NCBI GenBank assembly: GCA_964521195.1
Contig: CAZFRE010000002.1
Span: forward strand, 124,001-188,000
Direction of reading: 5' to 3'
Length of the DNA: 64,000 nucleotides
DNA from: CAWDNM01 sp964521195
GTDB lineage: Bacteria > Actinomycetota > Coriobacteriia > Anaerosomatales > JAAXUF01
In this document: positions 1 through 7,558 of the stretch, in pieces
Layout: each line of letters begins with the position of its first letter
Numbering within the stretch: the stretch's first letter is position 1
Program-made: the position numbers and the translations under genes
Notes under the pieces: model-generated
What the model was told of the DNA's origin: nothing
The model's input: only the letters and a program-made list of their open reading frames with translations
The model's database searches: none

Positions 1-997
1 TGGTGTTGAGCAGCGCGAGTCCCGCGAGCGCGAGCACCATCTCCTTGGGGAACAGTGCGAACAGTGCGCTGACCGTCGCGCCGAATAGGCCAAGGAGCAG
101 GTAGAACACGCCCGCGGAGACGGCGGCGACGTAGCGCTTCGCGTGGTCGTCGTGCGCGTCCTCACCCATGGTGATCGCGGCCGTGATGGCCGCGAGGTTG
201 ACCGTGAACGCACCGATCGGCGCGAGCACAAGCGCCGAGAGGCCCGTCCACGTGATGATCGGCGAGATCGGGGGGTCGTAGCCGGCGGCCCGCATGACCG
301 CGACGCCCGGCACGTTCTGTGACGCCATCGTGACGACGAACAGCGGCAGCGCCACGCCCGCGATCGAACTCAGGGTGAACTCGGGCCGGATGAAGACCGG
401 GCGGGTGAGCTCGAGCGGGATCGCGCCGATACTGAGCTGCCCCTGCGCCGCGACCATCAGCACGCCTGCGCCGAGTACCGAGGGGATCGCGTAGCGCGGC
501 CAGAAGCGGCGCGCGACCAGGTAGGTCACGAGCATGACACCGACAAGCGCCAGACGCGACTCGAGAGCGGCGAACCCTTCGAGCCCGAAGCGCAAGAGGA
601 CGCCGGCGAGCATCGCCGCGCCGAGCGTCTCGGGCACACGACTCATCGCCTTCTCGAACCATCCGGTCACACCCACGAGTGCGATCAGCGCGGCACACAC
701 CATGAAGGCGCCCGTGGCCTGCGCCATCGTGACACCCTTGACGCTCGTGACGAGGAGTGCAGCACCCGGAGTGGACCACGCCGTGAGCACCGGCATGCGG
801 TAGCGAAGCGACAGCAGGATCGAGGTGAGGCCCACGGCGACGCCGAGCCCGAGCATCCATGAGCTCTTCTCGGCGGGGGTGGCCCCCAGGGCGTCGGCGG
901 CCTGGAAGACGATCACGGCCGACCCCGAGAACCCCACGAGCACCGCCACGAATCCCGAGACGACCGCCGACAGCGACAGGTCCCGCAACGCCCGCAT
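1..997 (-). CDS. BenE-family benzoate/H+ symporter-like transporter, 3' end cut by the window
   Basis: This is an integral membrane protein resembling the BenE benzoate:H+ symporter family. Reading leftwards from the ATG at 997, 332 codons stay open to the window edge, so the C-terminus is missing. The protein starts MRALRDLSLSAVVSGFVAV and is almost entirely hydrophobic helices. Family-like stretches are VLVGFSGSAVIVFQAA near the N-terminus, MPVLTAWSTPGAAL near residue 75, and VVTMASQNVPGVAVMRAAGY in the second half. An AGAGG-type ribosome site (GAGAGGAG) lies just upstream of the ATG. The substrate is inferred from family only; xanthine/uracil-type permeases share the fold, so aromatic acid transport is likely but unproven. 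It is divergent from the secreted protein at 1262. Confidence 0.82.
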   Translation of the reverse strand, partial: MRALRDLSLSAVVSGFVAVLVGFSGSAVIVFQAADALGATPAEKSSWMLGLGVAVGLTSILLSLRYRMPVLTAWSTPGAALLVTSVKGVTMAQATGAFMVCAALIALVGVTGWFEKAMSRVPETLGAAMLAGVLLRFGLEGFAALESRLALVGVMLVTYLVARRFWPRYAIPSVLGAGVLMVAAQGQLSIGAIPLELTRPVFIRPEFTLSSIAGVALPLFVVTMASQNVPGVAVMRAAGYDPPISPIITWTGLSALVLAPIGAFTVNLAAITAAITMGEDAHDDHAKRYVAAVSAGVFYLLLGLFGATVSALFALFPKEMVLALAGLALLNT

Positions 998-1104
998 GCC
1001 ACTCCTCTCACCGCTGGAGAACAGGGCTCGAATCGTAGCAGAGCGACCGATGTGCGCAGCAGCGACCGTCCCGGAGCCCCGCGCCGCAGGACAGCGCTCG
1101 CTGG

Positions 1105-1120
1105 TGTGACGAAGGTCACA
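1105..1120. promoter_or_regulatory. CRP-type palindrome TGTGACGAAGGTCACA
   Basis: A perfect TGTGA-N6-TCACA inverted repeat, the recognition pattern of CRP/FNR-family regulators. It lies in the divergent region between the BenE-like gene (997) and the secreted protein (1262). Its centre is about 150 bases before the 1262 start. A near-identical site occurs at 26502-26517. Confidence 0.6.
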
Positions 1121-1261
1121 TTTCGGGTGGCGCTCTCATCAGTCGTTCGTGCGTACGTTAGAGGTGGCTTAGGGTCTTCTAACAATCGTTGTGGCCGCGA
1201 CGCACCTGCCGATACGGTGCCTGAGGATTCATACGCAGTAACCGTTCGGAGGTGCGTCTCA

Positions 1262-2992
1262 TTGAACAAGCTTAAGCGGTCTGTGCTCGTCGGTTTCGCG
1301 GTGTTCGTCTTCACCGCGGCATTCGCGCAGATGGCGGTCGCCACGCCGTCGAAGACCTCGTCGTGCACGAACTGTCACAGCGGCACGAACGTGCCGGTGA
1401 CGGCAACCCTGGCATCGGTGAGCGCCACAGCCGCCATCTACGATGTGAGCGCGCCGACAGCCGGCACCATCGCGCTGTTCAGTGGCACCGTGAAGCAGTC
1501 CTACGTGAATGCGACCACGGCCCGCTTCACCGTCGTCCCCGGCAAGACGTACACGATCTACGCCGTGAAGGGCCCCAAGACGAGTGATGGCATCGGCCAG
1601 ACGAGCGTCAGCCCGGTCGCACCTGTGACCGACTCGACGCCTCCGGTCACGACGTCGAACGCGCTCGCGACGTACGTCAGCAACGCGACGATCTCGCTGT
1701 CAGCCACCGATACCGGCGGCTCGGGCGTGGCGCACACCTACTACCGTCTCGACGGTGCCGCGCAGGTCGAGGGCGTCTCGGTGAGCACCCCGGTCGTCGG
1801 AACGCACACGCTTGAGTTCTGGTCGGTCGATACCGCCGGTAACGCCGAGACCCCGCACAAGACCGTCACGTTCAAGGTCACCGCTCCGGTCGACGCCACC
1901 GCTCCCGTGACGAGCTCCGACGCGCTTGCGGTCTACGTGGGCTCCGCGACGATCGCGCTCTCTGCGACCGACGCGGGTGGCTCGGGCGTGGCGCACACCT
2001 ACTACCGTCTCGACGGTGCCGCGCAGGTCGAGGGCGTCTCGGTGAGCACCTCGGTCGTCGGCACCCATACGGTCGAGTTCTGGTCGGTCGACGGGGCAGG
2101 AAACACCGAGACCCCGCACAAGACCGCGACCTTCAAGGTCAACGCGCCGGTCGTGAGCGACACCGTCGCGCCCTCGACCACCTCCAACGCCGTGGCATCG
2201 TACACGACGACTGCGGTCGTGAAGTTCACCGCCGTCGACAACGCCGGTGGGTCGGGCGTCCTGGCGACGTACTACCGCCTCGACGGTGCGCCCCGCGTCG
2301 CAGGGACGTCCGTGGTGGTCGGCGCGGAGGGTACGCACACGATCGAGTTCTGGTCGGAAGACAAGGGCGCGAATGAGGAATCGCCGCACAAGACCGCGAC
2401 GTTCGTCATCGATCGCACCGCTCCGGTGACGGCATCCGACGCGGTCGCCCTCTACAGTCTGAGCGCCGCGATCACCCTCTCCGCGGCCGACGCGGGCAGC
2501 GGCGTCGCAACGACCTACTACGTGCTCGACGGCGCCGCGCCTGTTGCCGGCACGTCGATCGCGACGAGCGTGGTCGGCACACACACGATCGAGTTCTGGT
2601 CGGTCGACAAGCTCGGCAACGTGGAGGCACCGCGCAAGACCGCGACCTTCCGTGTCGCTTCAGCGCCGCTGGTCGTCAAGGCGGTGCGCACCCCCGACGT
2701 CTCCCGCATCACGAAGTACCGCAAGAAGGGCGTAGCACGCTACACGCTGGCGGCGAAGATCCGCGACACCAAGGGCGCTCCACTCGCCGGCGTCAAGGTC
2801 GTGCTGCAGATGCGCGAGAAGTCCAGCGGTCCCTGGGTGAGCATGTACTCGCGCACCTCGAGCGCCACCGGTCGCGTGTCCAAGACCATCGAGAAGCGGC
2901 GCAAGTTCACCGCCTACTACCGCTGGTACGTTCCGGCCACCGGTGAGTACCTCTCTGCGAAGACCCTGTCGCAGAAGGTCGTCGTGAAGTAG
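1262..2992 (+). CDS. Secreted OmpL47-type repeat protein with one CXXCH motif
   Basis: A 576-residue exported protein of unknown function. The start is the TTG at 1262, preceded by GGAGG at 1248-1252 (9-base spacing); the frame is open further upstream but lacks a better ribosome site. A signal peptide (NKLKRSVLVGFAVFVFTAAFA) is followed by SSCTNCHSGT, a CXXCH motif of the kind that binds c-type heme. After a small beta domain come four repeats of about 87 residues, each with a YYRLDG core, GTHT(L/I/V)EFWSVD and an E-x-PHKT ending, which resemble the OmpL47-type beta-barrel domain. The C-terminal 100 residues form a Lys/Arg/Tyr-rich beta domain resembling the tails of the proteins at 9715 and 26604. 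A CRP-type palindrome lies upstream. Whether heme is attached cannot be told; the motif could also be a disulfide pair. Confidence 0.8.
   Translation: MNKLKRSVLVGFAVFVFTAAFAQMAVATPSKTSSCTNCHSGTNVPVTATLASVSATAAIYDVSAPTAGTIALFSGTVKQSYVNATTARFTVVPGKTYTIYAVKGPKTSDGIGQTSVSPVAPVTDSTPPVTTSNALATYVSNATISLSATDTGGSGVAHTYYRLDGAAQVEGVSVSTPVVGTHTLEFWSVDTAGNAETPHKTVTFKVTAPVDATAPVTSSDALAVYVGSATIALSATDAGGSGVAHTYYRLDGAAQVEGVSVSTSVVGTHTVEFWSVDGAGNTETPHKTATFKVNAPVVSDTVAPSTTSNAVASYTTTAVVKFTAVDNAGGSGVLATYYRLDGAPRVAGTSVVVGAEGTHTIEFWSEDKGANEESPHKTATFVIDRTAPVTASDAVALYSLSAAITLSAADAGSGVATTYYVLDGAAPVAGTSIATSVVGTHTIEFWSVDKLGNVEAPRKTATFRVASAPLVVKAVRTPDVSRITKYRKKGVARYTLAAKIRDTKGAPLAGVKVVLQMREKSSGPWVSMYSRTSSATGRVSKTIEKRRKFTAYYRWYVPATGEYLSAKTLSQKVVVK
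1718..1789 (+). repeat. 72-bp exact direct repeat, copy 1 (copy 2 at 1979-2050)
   Basis: Bases 1718-1789 recur exactly at 1979-2050, 261 bp (87 codons) apart, inside the OmpL47-like repeats of the gene at 1262. The identity at DNA level, including third positions, points to recent duplication or gene conversion of one domain. Confidence 0.85.
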
Positions 2993-3020
2993 CTCCGACG
3001 ACGTCACATCAGCTTCGGTT

Positions 3021-3054
3021 CGGCGCCCGCTCCCGGTCTCGGGGCCGGGCGCCG
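3021..3054 (+). terminator. GC-rich hairpin after the gene at 1262
   Basis: CGGCGCCCG (3021-3029) pairs with CGGGCGCCG (3046-3054) around a 16-base loop. It follows the stop codon at 2992 but has no T-run, so termination is possible, not certain. Confidence 0.45.
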
Positions 3055-3138
3055 GCAGCTTCTCGGAGTGGCAAGGCGGGCGTTGAAGTGCCGTCACGCG
3101 CTACTATTGTGAGCGGCCAACGATTGGAGTGTCGTCCG

Positions 3139-4203
3139 GTGGCGAGTCGGAATCAGATGCCCGCTACGATGGAGTGCCGCGGTGCACGCGGTACGCGAGC
3201 CCTCGCGCGCGCGTGCGCGGCGCTCGCTCTCGTCGCGTGCTCGTTCGCGCTTCCGCATGCTGCGTTCGCGAAGAGCGCCACGGAACTCAAGGCGGAACTC
3301 GATCGGCTCAAGTCCGAGACCCGCGAGGCGGGCGAGGCGTTCGATCGCGCGTACTGGCGGCTCGACGAGACCGAGGTGCGCATCGACAAGACCGACAAGA
3401 AGATCGCGGTCACGAAGAAGCGGCTCGCCAAGGCCCGGGCGAGGCTCGGGTTGCACGCGGCCGGCATCTATCGGCGCGGCGAGTACGAGATGATCGAGTT
3501 CATGCTCGGCGCGGCGTCGTTCGACGACTTCGTCAATCGGCTCGACTACATGCGCAGGGTGGGGGCCTCTGATGCCCAGGCCGTGGCCGACGTGAAGGCC
3601 GCGCGTCAGCGGCTCAACGAGCAGCGTGCCGAACTGGTGAAGGAGCGCAAGACCCAGTCCTCTGCGCTCGCATCGCTTCGCTCGGAGCGCGACAGGCTTC
3701 AGTCCCGGCTCAAGACGAAGCAGGCCGACTTCCTGCGCGTGAAAGCGCAGCTCGACGCGATGCGTGGCGGAGCGAACCGCCCCGATGGCGTCATGGGCGT
3801 CCCCGGCCCAAACGGGATGGTGTTCCCGGTCCGCGGTTCGTACTACTACGCGAACACGTGGGGCGCCTCACGCAGCGGCGGCCGCCGCCGGCACCAGGGC
3901 ACCGACATCATGGCGCCCCGTGGCACGCCGATCGTCGCGATCACCGCCGGGTCGGTCCGCGCGAGCAACAACGGCCTCGGAGGCAAGTGCATCTGGCTCT
4001 CCGGCGCGAAGGGGTGGAGCTTCTACTACGCACACCTCGACGGCTGGGCGGTGCGGTCCGGGCACGTGAAGGCCGGTCAGGTCATCGGGTATGTCGGGGC
4101 GACCGGCAACGCCGCCGGTGGCGCACCGCACCTGCACCTGCAGATACACCCGGGCGGCGGCGCACCGGTCAACCCGTACCCCTATCTCAGGGCGATGGAG
4201 TAG
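3139..4203 (+). CDS. Secreted coiled-coil M23 family metallopeptidase
   Basis: A peptidoglycan hydrolase-type protein of 354 residues. I chose the GTG at 3139 because GGAG sits at 3126-3129. The N-terminus is a signal sequence ending near HAAFA; an internal LVAC could alternatively act as a lipobox. Residues about 45-225 are a long charged coiled coil (KSATELKAELDRLKSE onward), as in EnvC/NlpD-like and Gram-positive M23 proteins. The C-terminal domain holds the zinc ligands: HQGTD near residue 252 (HxxxD) and HLHLQIH near 331 (HxH). Likely role: cutting peptide cross-links in the wall during growth or division. It runs convergent with tnaA, 34 bases apart. Confidence 0.9.
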   Translation: MASRNQMPATMECRGARGTRALARACAALALVACSFALPHAAFAKSATELKAELDRLKSETREAGEAFDRAYWRLDETEVRIDKTDKKIAVTKKRLAKARARLGLHAAGIYRRGEYEMIEFMLGAASFDDFVNRLDYMRRVGASDAQAVADVKAARQRLNEQRAELVKERKTQSSALASLRSERDRLQSRLKTKQADFLRVKAQLDAMRGGANRPDGVMGVPGPNGMVFPVRGSYYYANTWGASRSGGRRRHQGTDIMAPRGTPIVAITAGSVRASNNGLGGKCIWLSGAKGWSFYYAHLDGWAVRSGHVKAGQVIGYVGATGNAAGGAPHLHLQIHPGGGAPVNPYPYLRAME

Positions 4204-4237
4204 CCGTCCGTCTGCGGGCGACGCTCCTTCGCGCGTT

Positions 4238-5623
4238 CTACCCGAGCGGCTCCAGTTTCGCCGAGAAGTGCCGCAGGAACGGCGCCTGCTCCACGATCCG
4301 GTAGCCGCCGAGCGACTCGCGCTCCTCGTACACCTTCGTCACGACCTCGATGACGTAGTCCATGTGGCTCTGCGTGTACGTGCGGCGCGGGATCGCGAGG
4401 CGCACGAGCTCGCGCGGTCCCTCGCTCTCGGCGCCGGTCTCAGGATCGCGCGAGCCGAACATGAGCGTCCCGATCTCGCACGCGCGCACGCCGCCGAGAC
4501 GGTACATCGCGTTGGCGACCGAGACACCCGGCAGCTGGCGCGGCTCGAGATGAGACGCGATGCGCTTCGCGTCGAGGTAGATCGCGTGCCCGCCGGTGGG
4601 CCACAACAGCGGGACGCCGGCGTCGCGCAGGTGCTTGCCCACGTAGTGCGTCGAGGTGATGCGGTAGTGCAGGTAGTCCTCGTCGACGGCCTCCTGCATG
4701 CCGACCGCCAGCGCCTCGAGGTCACGCCCGGACAGCCCGCCGTACGTGGGGAAGCCTTCGGTGAGGATCAGGAGCACCTTCTGCTCCTGGGCGAGGGCGG
4801 CGTCGCGGGTGGCGAGGAAGCCGCCCATGTTCACAATCGCGTCCTTCTTCGCGCTCATGGTGCAGCCCTGCGCCAAGTCGCACATCTCGCGGACGATCGC
4901 GCGCACCGGCTTGTCGGCGTAGCCCGGCTCGCGCTGCTTGATGAGGTAGGCGTTCTCCGTGAGACGGCAGGCGTCGAGGTACATCGGCGTGTCGTACTCG
5001 GCGCAGACCGCGGCGACCTCGCGCAGGTTGGCCAGCGAGACCGGCTGACCTCCGCCGGAGTTGTTGGTGACGGTCATCATGACGACCGGGATGCGCTCGG
5101 GCCCGTACTCCTTGAACGCGGCGCGCAGGCGGTCGACGTCCATGTTGCCCTTGAACGGGTAGTCGCTGTCCATGTCCGCGAGTTCGGGGCTCGGCAGGTC
5201 GAGCGCGAGCGCGCCGCGGAACTCGACGTTGGCGCGCGTGGTGTCGAAGTGGCTGTTGTTGGGGACGACGTCGCCTTCTTTGCACAGCACGCTGAACAGG
5301 ATGCGCTCGGCCGCCCGGCCCTGGTGGGTCGGGATGATGTGCTCGAAGCCGGTGATGTCGTAGACCGAGTCGCGGAAGCGGAAGTACGAGGGGCTACCGG
5401 CGTAGGACTCGTCGCCGCGCATGACGCCGGCCCACTGGTTCGAGCTCATGGCGCCGGTGCCGGAGTCGGTGAGCAGGTCGATGATCACGTCCTCCGAGCG
5501 CAGCGAGAAGATGTTGTACCCCGCTTCGCGGAGCATCTCCTCGCGCTCTGTGGCCGTCGTCATCTTGATCTGCTCGACGGTCTTGATGCGGAACGGTTCG
5601 ATGATGGTGCGGAAGTCAGACAT
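4238..5623 (-). CDS. tnaA: Tryptophanase (tryptophan indole-lyase)
   Basis: A 461-residue PLP enzyme that splits L-tryptophan into indole, pyruvate and ammonia. The start is the ATG at 5623, behind GGGAGG. Beta-eliminating lyase signatures run throughout: LLTDSGTGAMS, IPTHQGR, the PLP-ring aspartate D217 and MSAKK with the likely Schiff-base lysine K260. Three positions separate it from tyrosine phenol-lyase: D127 in FDTTR (Asp137 in E. coli TnaA, Thr in TPL), I384 in CEIG (Arg in TPL), and H452 in LRHF (His463 in TnaA, Phe in TPL). All three match tryptophanase. A class IV aminotransferase and an alpha/beta hydrolase lie upstream on the same strand. I saw no TnaC-like leader with a critical Trp in the 146 bases before it. 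Confidence 0.94.
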   Translation of the reverse strand: MSDFRTIIEPFRIKTVEQIKMTTATEREEMLREAGYNIFSLRSEDVIIDLLTDSGTGAMSSNQWAGVMRGDESYAGSPSYFRFRDSVYDITGFEHIIPTHQGRAAERILFSVLCKEGDVVPNNSHFDTTRANVEFRGALALDLPSPELADMDSDYPFKGNMDVDRLRAAFKEYGPERIPVVMMTVTNNSGGGQPVSLANLREVAAVCAEYDTPMYLDACRLTENAYLIKQREPGYADKPVRAIVREMCDLAQGCTMSAKKDAIVNMGGFLATRDAALAQEQKVLLILTEGFPTYGGLSGRDLEALAVGMQEAVDEDYLHYRITSTHYVGKHLRDAGVPLLWPTGGHAIYLDAKRIASHLEPRQLPGVSVANAMYRLGGVRACEIGTLMFGSRDPETGAESEGPRELVRLAIPRRTYTQSHMDYVIEVVTKVYEERESLGGYRIVEQAPFLRHFSAKLEPLG

Positions 5624-5742
5624 GGCGCCTCCCGGTGCCACTAGTGCGCGGCTCGATCCGATAAGCTCGCGCGTACCGAGAGGTAGTATGCCCTGCTCGC
5701 GCGCCGCCAGTCCCTTTGAATCGGCGGCTCCACAAGACACAA

Positions 5743-5759
5743 TCCTGCGAATCGCAGGA
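5743..5759 (-). terminator. Short hairpin after the alpha/beta hydrolase gene
   Basis: TCCTGCG and CGCAGGA form a perfect 7-bp stem around AAT just past the hydrolase stop codon at 5770. On the transcribed strand it is followed by a modestly T-rich stretch (ATTGTGTCTTG). It may separate the hydrolase transcript from tnaA. Confidence 0.4.
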
Positions 5760-5769
5760 ATCGGGTGGC

Positions 5770-6600
5770 TCAGACCATCACGTGTGAGAAGTTCGCGAGC
5801 AGCTCGCCGGCGACCAGAGCGGGCTCGTCGAGCTGGACGAAGTGCGACGCCGTGGGGATGCGGACGAGCTTGCTGCCCGGAATGCCCTCGTTGAGGCGCT
5901 CCGCGATGCGCGGGCTCAGGTACGGGTCGGCGTCGCCCCGGATGATGAGCGTCGGTACCTGCAGCCGGGCCAGATCGTCGGCGATCTCCATGAGGTTGTT
6001 GTTGTCCAGGCTCGAGGCGAACTGCATGAACGCCCTGCGCCCGGGGCTCGTTGTCAGCGGCGCGTTGAACTGCGCCATGAGCTCGTCGGTCAGCAGCTTC
6101 TTGTGGTGGAGCGCACGCCACACCACCAGCCGGAACGCGCCGATGTCGAAGGTCGCCATGAGCAGCTGGCGCACGATAGGTGTGCGCATCGCGGTGATGG
6201 GCTGCACCGGCCACATGTCGTATCCAACGCTGTTGAGCAGCGCCATGTCGTGGAGCATCTCCGGGTGCTGGACGGCGAAGATCTGCGCGATACCGCCACC
6301 GAGGTCGTGGCCGACGAGGTGGAATCGTTCGATTCCAAGCTCGCGTACGAAGTCGTAGAGCCGGGCGGCATGGTCCTTGATCGAGAACGACACGCCCGCC
6401 GGCATGTCGGACTCTCCGCAACCCAGAAGGTCGAGCGCGATGGTCTCGTAGCCCGCCTCGTTGAGCGATGGCACGACGTCTTGCCAGATGAAGGAGTACG
6501 TCGTGATGCCGTGGACGAGCACGACCGGTTCGCCCTCACCGGAACGGTGGTATGCGAGCCTGTGTGCGCCGACGCGAACGTACTGCGTTCCACTGAGCAT
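5770..6600 (-). CDS. Alpha/beta hydrolase with an aspartate nucleophile (epoxide hydrolase/dehalogenase type)
   Basis: A 276-residue soluble hydrolase. The start is the ATG at 6600 behind GGAGGT. The oxyanion motif HG is at residues 30-31 (VVLVHGITT). The nucleophile elbow reads VGHDLGGG, putting Asp99 where esterases and lipases have Ser. That pattern is typical of epoxide hydrolases, haloalkane dehalogenases and fluoroacetate dehalogenases. The likely acid is D225 in GDADPYL and the base is H253 in SHFVQL. It sits 25 bases after the class IV aminotransferase, probably in one transcript, and upstream of tnaA. The substrate is unknown. Confidence 0.86.
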   Translation of the reverse strand: MLSGTQYVRVGAHRLAYHRSGEGEPVVLVHGITTYSFIWQDVVPSLNEAGYETIALDLLGCGESDMPAGVSFSIKDHAARLYDFVRELGIERFHLVGHDLGGGIAQIFAVQHPEMLHDMALLNSVGYDMWPVQPITAMRTPIVRQLLMATFDIGAFRLVVWRALHHKKLLTDELMAQFNAPLTTSPGRRAFMQFASSLDNNNLMEIADDLARLQVPTLIIRGDADPYLSPRIAERLNEGIPGSKLVRIPTASHFVQLDEPALVAGELLANFSHVMV

Positions 6601-6625
6601 GCCGACCTCCACTCCCGCCGGGTGC

Positions 6626-7462
6626 CTACCGTACCTCGTCGAGGGCCTCTCGCCACATCCGCACCAGCGCCCGAGTGACGGGCCCCGGCGTGCCGTCGCC
6701 GACGACGGTGTCGTCGAGCCGCACGATCGGGACGACGCCCCGCGTCGTGGAGGTGAGGAACACCTCGTCCGCCGAGAAGGCCTCGTCGAGCGAGATCCGT
6801 CCGCGCACGATATCGTACCGCCGCTCGGCGCGCGCGAGAACCAGCGCGCCCACCGTGCCCGGCAGCACATCGTCGGCCGGAGCGTGGATGCGGCCGTCGC
6901 GCACGAAGTAGACGCTCGCGCTCGCAGCCTCGAAGACCCGCTCGCCATCGTGATAGAGCAGGTCGAGGGCGTCCTTCTCGGCGAGGCGCGGACGGTGCTG
7001 GAGCATGGTCACGTAGTTGGTGGTCTTGGCCTCGGGCACCTCGCGGCGGTGCGCGTGGGTGAGCAGGGCGCCGCCGGTCTCGTAGAGCGACGCGGGCGGC
7101 TCGTGAAGGTCGTGCGTGACGATGAGAAACGTCGGGTGGCTGGGGTCGAAGCCCATGCCGTCCGGCGAGACGCCGCCGGTGAGCACGAGCCGCACCGTGG
7201 CCTCGGCGTGTCCGTTGCGGCGCAGCAGCTCGTCGATGGCGGCGGCGATCTCGGCGTCGGTCGCGGGCACGGTCAGCCCGAGGTGCGCCGCCGAGCCGTG
7301 CAGCCGCTCGAGGTGCTCGGCGAGCAGGAACGGGCGGCCGCCGACCGTGCGCAGCAGGTCGAACACCGCGTAGCCGCGCAGCAGGCCGATGTCGAGGGGC
7401 GAGATCGCCGCCTCATCTGCCGAGACGATCGAGCCATTGAGGTAGATCCACGGTGTGCTCAT
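6626..7462 (-). CDS. Class IV (fold type IV) PLP aminotransferase
   Basis: A 278-residue enzyme of the branched-chain/D-amino-acid aminotransferase and aminodeoxychorismate lyase family. It begins MSTPWIYLNGSIVSADEA. Family features are SPLDIGLLRGYAVFDLLRT near the N-terminus, the PLP lysine in EAKTTNY, and the cofactor-binding VFEAASASVYFV and FLTSTTRGVVPI stretches. The sequence alone does not decide between branched-chain, D-amino-acid and lyase activities. It heads a likely two- or three-gene group with the Asp-nucleophile hydrolase and tnaA, and is divergent from the CocE-type hydrolase. The ribosome site before the ATG is weak. Confidence 0.85.
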   Translation of the reverse strand: MSTPWIYLNGSIVSADEAAISPLDIGLLRGYAVFDLLRTVGGRPFLLAEHLERLHGSAAHLGLTVPATDAEIAAAIDELLRRNGHAEATVRLVLTGGVSPDGMGFDPSHPTFLIVTHDLHEPPASLYETGGALLTHAHRREVPEAKTTNYVTMLQHRPRLAEKDALDLLYHDGERVFEAASASVYFVRDGRIHAPADDVLPGTVGALVLARAERRYDIVRGRISLDEAFSADEVFLTSTTRGVVPIVRLDDTVVGDGTPGPVTRALVRMWREALDEVR

Positions 7463-7558
7463 TCGCCTGTTCTACCACATCGTCGCGCCTGTCGGCGCGT
7501 GCGGGTACCATTCGACGCAGGGGAAGCCGAGCAACCGCGTGAGAGGTGGTCACCGTCA

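Noticed and set aside
6461..7558. Upstream extension of the CocE-type hydrolase frame by 366 codons
   Set aside because: It runs antisense through the class IV aminotransferase and shows no homology; the hydrolase domain begins right after the GTG at 7559.
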